DNA from: Xylaria sp. FL1777 | Taxonomy: Eukaryota > Ascomycota > Sordariomycetes > Xylariales > Xylariaceae | Direction: 5' to 3' | DNA: 64,000 bases | Assembly: GCA_022578965.1 (NCBI GenBank) | Contig: MU400684.1 | Coordinates: 24,010 to 88,009, forward strand | Part shown: positions 63,581 to 64,000 of the stretch, in pieces | Layout of the letters: each line of letters begins with the position of its first letter | Numbering within the stretch: position 1 is the stretch's first letter | Notes under the pieces: generated by a model | Databases searched by the model: none | Told to the model about the DNA's origin: nothing | Seen by the model: the letters and a program-made list of their open reading frames with translations, nothing else | Position numbers and translations under genes: made by a program

Positions 63581-64000
63581 TATATTTAAAAAAAAAGTAT
63601 TTTTTTAAAATGCAAAAAAAAAAAAACAGAATTATTATTATATTATATATTATTTAATGAGTTATTGTTTTAAAAACATATATTATAAAAAAAAAAAAAA
63701 ATGCAATTTTTTGTATTATTATAAGAAAAAAGTAAAGTTTTATAAAAAAAAAGTAAAGTTTTATAAAAAAGAAATAAAGTTTAAAAAAAACAAAATAATA
63801 TTTTAAAAAAAAAAAAATAATAGTTTAAAAATATGCAGTAAAGTTTGCAGAAAAAAAAGTATAATATTATAAAGAAAAAAAAATGTATTAAAAAAAAAAA
63901 TAAAATTAAATAAAACAAAAAATATAGTTTATAAAAAAAAAAAAAGTAATAAATATATATATATAATAAAAAAAAATATATAATATAAGTTAATTTTTTA
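63581..64000. repeat. A-rich low-complexity end of window
   Basis: Long A runs with short T interruptions. At 63721-63800 the motif aaaaagtaaagttttataaa repeats about three times, matching the unit of the 33722-34059 minisatellite. No telomere repeat is seen at the end. Confidence 0.6.

Noticed and set aside
1..64000. Mitochondrial, apicomplexan or insect-symbiont origin suggested by the very high AT content
   Set aside because: No long ORFs, tRNAs or rRNAs, which such genomes would show over 64 kb; repeat copies diverge by transitions only and carry a fungal-type chromovirus.
63581..64000. Chromosome end or telomere
   Set aside because: Only A-rich low complexity; no TTAGGG-like array on either strand.

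Overview
This 64-kb window is extremely AT-rich and contains no intact gene. It looks like a heterochromatic block from a filamentous ascomycete (Pezizomycotina) that has undergone heavy repeat-induced point mutation (RIP) or a RIP-like C-to-T process. Duplicated stretches inside the window differ almost only by C/T and G/A transitions. Old coding frames stay in register for kilobases but are peppered with TAA/TAG stops. The repeats include a chromodomain Ty3/gypsy element of a type known from such fungi. No tRNA, rRNA, CRISPR or plausible expressed ORF was found, and the longest open frame is 93 low-complexity codons. All boundaries below were set by eye, without an aligner.

Layout. (1) 1-4100: featureless AT-rich DNA, then a mutated but frame-coherent unknown coding region (about 1.87-4.06 kb). 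(2) 4102-5203 and 34065-35180: two direct copies of a ~1.1-kb repeat (family A) flanking the next block. (3) 5201-33657: a giant inverted repeat with arms of about 5.83 kb around a 178-bp spacer that holds a 130-bp MITE-like element. The right arm (27829-33657) is uninterrupted. The left arm was split by two LTR retrotransposons after the arms formed. One is a minus-strand Ty3/gypsy element (5516-13247, 516-bp LTRs, TSD ttttt). The other is a plus-strand chromovirus (15824-24528, 207-bp LTRs, TSD aaaat) with Gag, C2H2, protease, RT, RNase H, integrase and chromodomain remnants. The right arm supplies the pre-insertion empty site for both. With the insertions removed, the two arms agree in length to within a few bases. 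Each arm carries the same unknown degenerate protein-coding frame (26245-27456 and 28021-29232).

(4) 33.7-34.06 kb: A-rich minisatellite. (5) 35.2-64 kb: AT-rich DNA with no recognisable transposon except one inverted fragment of the first LTR at 63145-63412. It carries many unrelated short tandem duplications (units of 21, 26, 28, 50, 57, 60, 66, 80, 84, 117/145 and 130 bp), dense between 41 and 47 kb, and long A-rich purine tracts.

How the parts relate: nothing here works as an operon or pathway. The window is a record of nested insertion, inverted duplication and mutational decay. A centromere or a long AT-isochore is the natural setting, but no sequence feature seen here decides between them.
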